From assembly GCA_003255025.1 (NCBI GenBank), contig QANY01000230.1, positions 1,188,863 to 1,252,862 on the forward strand: a DNA stretch of 64,000 nucleotides, read 5' to 3'. Below are positions 59,119-64,000 of this stretch, one piece after another. The stretch's first letter is position 1; each line of letters begins with the position of its first letter. The notes below the pieces were generated by a model, which was not told where the DNA came from, did no database searches, and saw only the letters and a program-made list of their open reading frames with translations. This DNA comes from Datisca glomerata (lineage: Eukaryota; Streptophyta; Magnoliopsida; Cucurbitales; Datiscaceae). The translations under genes and the position numbers were made by a program.

Positions 59119-59472
59119 ATTGAGAATTTTTTGGTGGTTATGGATTTTCTCGTTTATGGTTGTCATTGTTGAATTTTGATAGTTTGTTGAACATTGAGAA
59201 CATTTTACAAGAGTATAAATCACACGATCTTTGATGTCATATTTTGGTGAAGATCATCAACCATCCTTGGAACGACACGTATGATATGTTACATGATAGC
59301 GTTGACCGATTTATAGTAGGAACTCATCTGTCTCGAAGATCCGGCTACCACTGAAGACGAGTTCTACTTAAAAGCAAAGGCTAGAGAAGGGAAAAAATGC
59401 AGGGATAGATAATATTATATACATTATCGTGTCCTATTTTATGATGTTCTTGTTCAGACACTCACCCATTTT
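59119..59472. other. Unassigned spacer
   Basis: No ORF or repeat recognised between the viral fragment and the hairpin. Confidence 0.4.
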
Positions 59473-59642
59473 CCATTTCTGAGAAATTCGATGAGCTAGA
59501 GGTTATTAAAGAAGTAAATAATGATGGTGCAATAGATTTCAAAGCAGATTCAAGAGGGATATCTTTGTACGCTTTAAAATGTATCGCCCGCCATTATTGT
59601 CTTCTTCAATAACCTCTAGCTCATCAAATTTCTCAGAAATGG
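59473..59642. repeat. Inverted repeat with 55-bp arms
   Basis: The arms are 59473-59527 and 59588-59642, with about 60 bp between them. They pair over ccatttctgagaaatt, gatgagctagaggttatt and agaag with a few mismatches. The right arm lies in a small minus-strand frame (IAISEKFDELEVIEEDNNGG), so the left arm may be an inverted copy of a coding relic. Confidence 0.85.
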
Positions 59643-59897
59643 CAATGGGGTCTTCGTTTTGGATACAATTAGGATCATAGGCCTTTCTTGGCCGAACATC
59701 CCTCCAAGTAGACATTATTGTGTACAAGGATAATAAAAAGATTTTGTATATTATTGTGTATAACTATAAATTAAAGAGGTTTTTGTAAGTTATCGTGCAG
59801 AATTATTATGTATTGTTATAAATAAGCAGGTTTATAAGTATTCGTATATTAATATTCTCAAAAAACTATGAAAGCAAGTTGATACCAAAATGTACAT

Positions 59898-62281
59898 TTA
59901 CTGCGGCGGGGGATACGAAAAAGTATACCAGTATGGGATGTTTGTGTTGTACATGGTGTACCAATCTTGTGTGTTGAATGGTGGTGGGTATGCAGATGGG
60001 TCGAATGGGTATGCACCTTGCACATTGGATGGGGACGCACCTTGTCCGGAGACCCCTATCGCGTGTACACCTTGCACGTTAGATGGTGCTGGATCATCAT
60101 TATTATCGTCTGGCATCGTGGCATGCACATCATTTGGTAATTCTGGACATGTCCGTTTGGTATGTCCAGTGTTCTTACAATGGCCACATCGACGAGTGGT
60201 TGGTCGTGCTTTACTCGAGCTGGCACCTTGGCTGCCCTTTGTCTTCATGATTACCGGGTCTTGAACGAGCCCTCTTTTAATCTCTACACCATCCTCTTGC
60301 TTCACATCCTGTTCTTTGGCGACCTTGTCATTCCAAAAGGTCTCATATTTTGCACACAACATCCCAATCTCCATTTTGGCTCGAGTCGACCATTCACTTG
60401 ACTTTGACGCAAAGTGAGTGAGTGTTTTGGTAGCTAGTTGGATCAAATTGTACCGAACAAATACTGTCTCGTCAATTTTTAGATGAGAATGGCTTGACCC
60501 GGTTGGTAGCATATGACTCTTCATAATGATCCACCACCGGTCTAGTATGGTAGTGCTTGGGATCTATTGCATATGTTCAGCTTTCATAACATTGAACATA
60601 TGCCGACACAGTATCTCCATTGATTCAAATTAGCCACAATTGCACTTTAGCGTATCAAGTTGTTGGTCTCATGACACTATGTATGAGTCATTCAGCACCC
60701 CAAACTCGAAAAACGAATAAATTCGAGCCTCCCCATCATGTGTCAAAGCACAAACTATAAACGATGTCTCACCCATGATTTCCTCACACACATGTTTAAG
60801 CAATTTATGTGTCAACATGTTTGTCGCGTGCTGCTCTAACGCACGTAAGTGAGTCTTAAGCAGAGGAGTTTCATTTTTCAACTTGAATTTGTTCAACCTC
60901 TACTCGTGGCAAATACGTGCCAATGCCCGATCAAAAAGCACAAATTCAAATAGTTTAGATCGACGTTCAGCGAATCGGTAGAGATACACGTTCATACCTT
61001 CAGATCATTGTGTCGTTCTCATGAATGCAAATAATTTTACGCGTTGGAAGGCTACTGCCCAGCATTTACGCTTGGCATACATCCATTGTACCCATATGTT
61101 TTTCTTGAGGTTGAACGGCTCTATTAAACCATCACATTTCTTTTCAAACTCCTATTCACTGAAGACGTCAAACATGACTCTCTTGAAGGCCTGTAGAAAA
61201 TATGGGTTTTGCACGTTTGATTGGGAATTTTGTTCGAGATGCCATGCATAGAGCCGCCGATTGCGATTGGGGAGGACCGTCTTGATTGCTTTACGCATCG
61301 CCTTATCGCCATCTGTAATGACCGATTGCGGCTTCTTGTTTTTCATGGAATCCAATAAAGTCCTCAACGCCCATGATAGGTTTCCGCAGTCTGATCAACC
61401 AATAACACGCAACCAAATACCGTGGTCTTATAGTCGAGTTCACGCCAAGGAAAATCACAAGCGGTTTCTTATTTGCATTCATCTTGTAGGTCGTATCATC
61501 GACTGAAACAGTGATAGCCAATACATCACTGAAACAGTGATAATCAACTTGGCACGTCGAGTCTGCCTAGAATAAATTTGTCAAATGATTATCCGTATCA
61601 ATGTTGTATTTGAAATACAAATCTGGATCCATCTCCAATTTTACAGTAAAAAAAAGCAATAGCTGTTTCTGAATCAGTTTTGACTACCTGTGATCTTCGC
61701 TGCTTGTCCAACTTATTGTATAGATCCATTCTTACGAACCCCACATTCTCATAACCACCGGCTTGGTCGGCCATGTAACCATACACTTGGGTTAGTCTAA
61801 CACCAACATTATGCAATCCTGTTGCTTGAGCCATGTCCGCTTCATTCAATGCTCTATTAGATCGAAGAAAGGGCACGTCCTGTGGTAATGCAGTATGATG
61901 GTTGTGCTTAGCTTCAAAATATTTTACCACCCATTTTTTCATCTTTTTATCCATGTTCACCCTAAAACAAACACGCAGTCCACCATTGTCAAGCCCTTGG
62001 TTCTCGCTTGGTGTCCTTTATGCCCATATATTTTTTCTCTTGGACTCTTTCTTTTGAGCAAACCCATCTCTGTAACATAGTTTCTCCATCTTTGTTCTTG
62101 CGTTTCATCTTTCCATACACTGAACCTAATATCGACTGTGTATGTATAGTAAAATCTCTGGCCTCTTGTAACATATCAAAATTTTCACCATGACATCTTC
62201 ATCACGCAAGTTTGTTAATGTGGATGAACCCGGCCGCGTACTTATCTGACCTCGGTTTATAGATACATTAGGATGACTCAT
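59898..62281 (-). pseudogene. FAR1/FHY3-type MULE transposase pseudogene
   Basis: The likely start is the ATG at 62281 (MSHPNVSINRGQISTRPGSS). The order is: FAR1 zinc-binding domain (WVCSKE near 62070; KYFEAKHNHHT near 61920; FLRSNRALNEADMAQ near 61870; GGYENVGFVRMDLYNKLDKQ near 61750), MULE transposase core (DYHCFSDVLAI near 61540; KKPLVIFLGVN near 61460; VITDGDKAMRKAI near 61310; AWHLEQN near 61240), a SWIM zinc finger (CNCG...CRHMF, 60640-60590) and a C-terminal zinc knuckle (CGHCKNTGHTKRTC near 60170). Stops or frameshifts occur near 61960, 61585, 61430, 61150, 60900, 60640 and 60565. A 15-bp duplication (actgaaacagtgata) lies inside the core near 61510-61545. Either a transposon or a domesticated FAR1-RELATED gene could be the source. 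Confidence 0.85.
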
Positions 62282-62755
62282 CTTTGAAGATGCTTAACTA
62301 TATTGAAACAATAGCTGAAGTTGTTGAATTATGCCAATAATTGAAGTAGAAAGTTTAAGAAGCGTAAAACGAATGCATTATATGTGCCTTAGTCAACGCG
62401 GGAAGCAAGCATGATCAAGTCCAGAAGAAAAACTAAGGACATTGAAAGTAAAAATAGTTGAAGTTTTGTTCATAAACTAAGAACTCATAAAGCGTCTAAC
62501 TTATGTCATAATCTTAAAAAAATTAAAGAAAATGAAATAAACATTACCTTTTTGGTATAGTCGGTCACTTAGTTGGAGTTGAAAATTGAAGATCCAAACA
62601 AAGAAATTGAAGAAGCATGTGTGTTTGAAGTTGAGAGCAATTCAAAAGTAGTGAGAATGTGTTTAGTTGAGTGAAAAATTAAATTTTAAGGGTGATTTAC
62701 AAAGAGTAATTGTCCATATTAATTGCACAACCACCAGACACCAACCAAATGCACT
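62282..62755. other. Region upstream of the FAR1-like pseudogene
   Basis: AT-rich, no supported feature. A promoter of the pseudogene, if any, would lie here. Confidence 0.35.
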
Positions 62756-63019
62756 GTAAATGTATTGACCATGACATCCCAAACGCCATTCACTGATGAC
62801 GATCGCCAAACAAGGATGGCGTTTGGCCCGTGTCACTTATACATGGGCCTAAACACCAGTGCGCTTGGTATTTGGGGTCCGAAAAGGAACAGTTGGACCC
62901 CAAACGCCATTCCTCAATGGCGACTCGCCATTCATGAATGGCGTTTGGGGTGTCTTGTCCAATTTTGGGCCCCAAACGCTAGACACAACGGTGTTTGGCC
63001 CGTGTCAATACATTTACAG
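62756..63019. repeat. Compact nested palindromic repeat with CCAAACGCCATT motifs
   Basis: The outer arms tgtaaatgtattgac (62756-62770) and gtcaatacatttaca (63005-63019) are exact inverse complements. Inside, CCAAACGCCATT-type 12-mers point in alternating directions at about 62780, 62815, 62899, 62940 and 62970, and gtttggcccgtgtca occurs twice (62821, 62993). The central part, about 62896-62948, is a near-perfect stem around a short spacer. GC content is higher than in the flanks. It is non-coding in both directions. Confidence 0.85.
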
Positions 63020-63440
63020 ATTCTTTTCGATCTAAATTCCTTTATATTTTGTTTTGTTGCAACTTCAAATTTGAGTATAACATTCTTACACTCTACGATC
63101 GTAAAATTTTTACAAATAAAGCTGCTTCCACTTCTAATATCTCAACAACATTGTCAAAGCTGATGGAAAGACAGTTTGTAAATTTTATCCTTATACACAA
63201 AACGTTTAGGATCCAGTTTAAACATTTAACAATACACTGAACAAACTTTAAATCCAGTTTAAAATTCTAAACAACGGTTAGAAAGAACCTCCCTATAAAT
63301 ATTAGAAATTCCAGAATCAAAATACATATTTATATCTATAATATAGATGTCCAACCAAATGCCGCCAGAATTTAACAAATTTAAAAATACACTAAAAATA
63401 GTTAGAATCAAGTTTAAAATTCAAGGGGACTATAAAAAGT
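63020..63440. other. AT-rich spacer
   Basis: A short direct repeat (tccagtttaaa and aagtttaaaattc variants) lies at 63210-63425. No gene is supported. Confidence 0.4.
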
Positions 63441-63960
63441 TCATATAAACTTTGATAAAGCATCATGGTGCAACTCTTCTATTTTTTGACGAAGCATCAT
63501 GTGAATGTTTTGTACGCTGTTCATGTTCTCATTCTGATTTAGTATCTTTATCAGTGTCGTCATCATGGTCGTCGTCATCATCATTAACTGAATCTTCCCC
63601 GTTGTCATCATGACCATTATCATCACCCCCATACGTGCTTCCTTTAGTTTCATACATTTGCAGACGTCTTTGCAACTTCGTCTACAAGTGTACATACTCA
63701 AAATGTCACCTAAGAGTTAATTTGAATATTTTGATTTCAAACTAAAAAATAATTAGGGAAAGATAGGTGATTACAATTTTCTTATCCTTCTTTTGCATTG
63801 ATTCTTTGGCCTTTTCCATCGCCTTCACCATCACCTTAGGTGTGCTCAACATCTTATTAAAGAATGGTTGCCTGAGACAGGTAATCATGCGCATCATGCA
63901 TGCAACGCATGCCACCGACACTTGCATTATTTGGATTGCCCGTTAATAAGATATCCAATG
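63441..63960 (-). pseudogene. Unassigned coding remnant with an acidic tail
   Basis: On the minus strand one frame near 63680-63510 reads LQRRLQMYETKGSTYGGDDN followed by a long Asp/Asn tract and a stop, which looks like the acidic C-terminus of a protein. A second piece at 63927-63742 (MEKAKESMQKKDKK) is lysine-rich; between them lies an AT-rich stretch that could be an intron. I do not recognise the family. It may belong to a transposon-related gene continuing past the window end. Confidence 0.35.
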
Positions 63961-64000
63961 ACTAGATTATAAATATTAACATCATCACTCAATAATCGAC

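Noticed and set aside
1..64000. tRNA or rRNA genes
   Set aside because: No cloverleaf with A and B boxes or rRNA-like block was seen; only short PBS sequences resemble tRNA ends.

Overview
The window is nuclear DNA of a flowering plant, most likely a eudicot. It is AT-rich, holds one intron-containing nuclear gene for a plastid protein, and is otherwise filled with decayed mobile elements: Ty3/Gypsy LTR retrotransposons, long-terminal-repeat DNA elements, a FAR1/Mutator-type transposase relic and old copies of a plant pararetrovirus. The species cannot be named from the sequence. Single N bases at about 50500 and 54498 show draft quality. Only one gene looks intact: MURE (PAP11-type plastid Mur-ligase homologue), five exons between 51941 and 55426, 773 residues.

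Layout. 1-15144: a very large Ty3/Gypsy element of the Tat/Ogre type on the minus strand, its left (3') LTR cut by the window start. It has an extra ORF1 with a plant-mobile-domain-like region upstream of gag, then gag, protease, a G-patch-like region, RT, RNase H, a second (archaeal-type) RNase H and integrase, all broken, and a 71-bp tandem array between pol and the 3' LTR. 15145-20321: an unidentified AT-rich piece, two unrelated tandem arrays (82 bp and about 50 bp), a degenerate internal region, then a PBS and one LTR of another minus-strand Gypsy-like element. 20327-30726: a complete but dead minus-strand Tat-type element with 893-bp LTRs, a 5-bp TCATT target duplication, gag-pol relics, a 61-bp array and an antisense ORF relic. 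31385-33530: a 2.1-kb field of 21-bp palindromes in an 81-bp period, duplicated as a higher-order block with a non-palindromic tail. 33530-39354: an endogenous pararetrovirus (Caulimoviridae-like) in minus orientation with relics of movement protein, capsid protein/zinc knuckle, protease, RT and RNase H. 39541-40515: a long-TIR DNA element. 41839-51855: a head-to-tail duplication of about 0.9 kb just upstream of MURE; a 6.8-kb non-autonomous LTR element sits in the distal copy and two short foldback elements are stacked at one target in the proximal copy. 51941-55426: MURE. 56896-58087: a long-TIR foldback element with an 8-bp target duplication. 58115-59118: a second, 1-kb pararetrovirus fragment in plus orientation. 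59473-59642: a hairpin repeat. 59898-62281: a FAR1/MULE transposase pseudogene. 62756-63019: a compact nested palindromic repeat. 63441-63960: an unassigned acidic coding remnant.

How it fits together. The elements do not form a pathway; the region is a layered record of insertions beside one plastid gene. The three Gypsy families and the non-autonomous element all carry family-specific tandem arrays near their 3' ends, and the 10.4-kb element and the 6.8-kb element share both a PBS and one array type, so the short one probably used the machinery of relatives of the long one. All statements come from reading the sequence; no database search was run.
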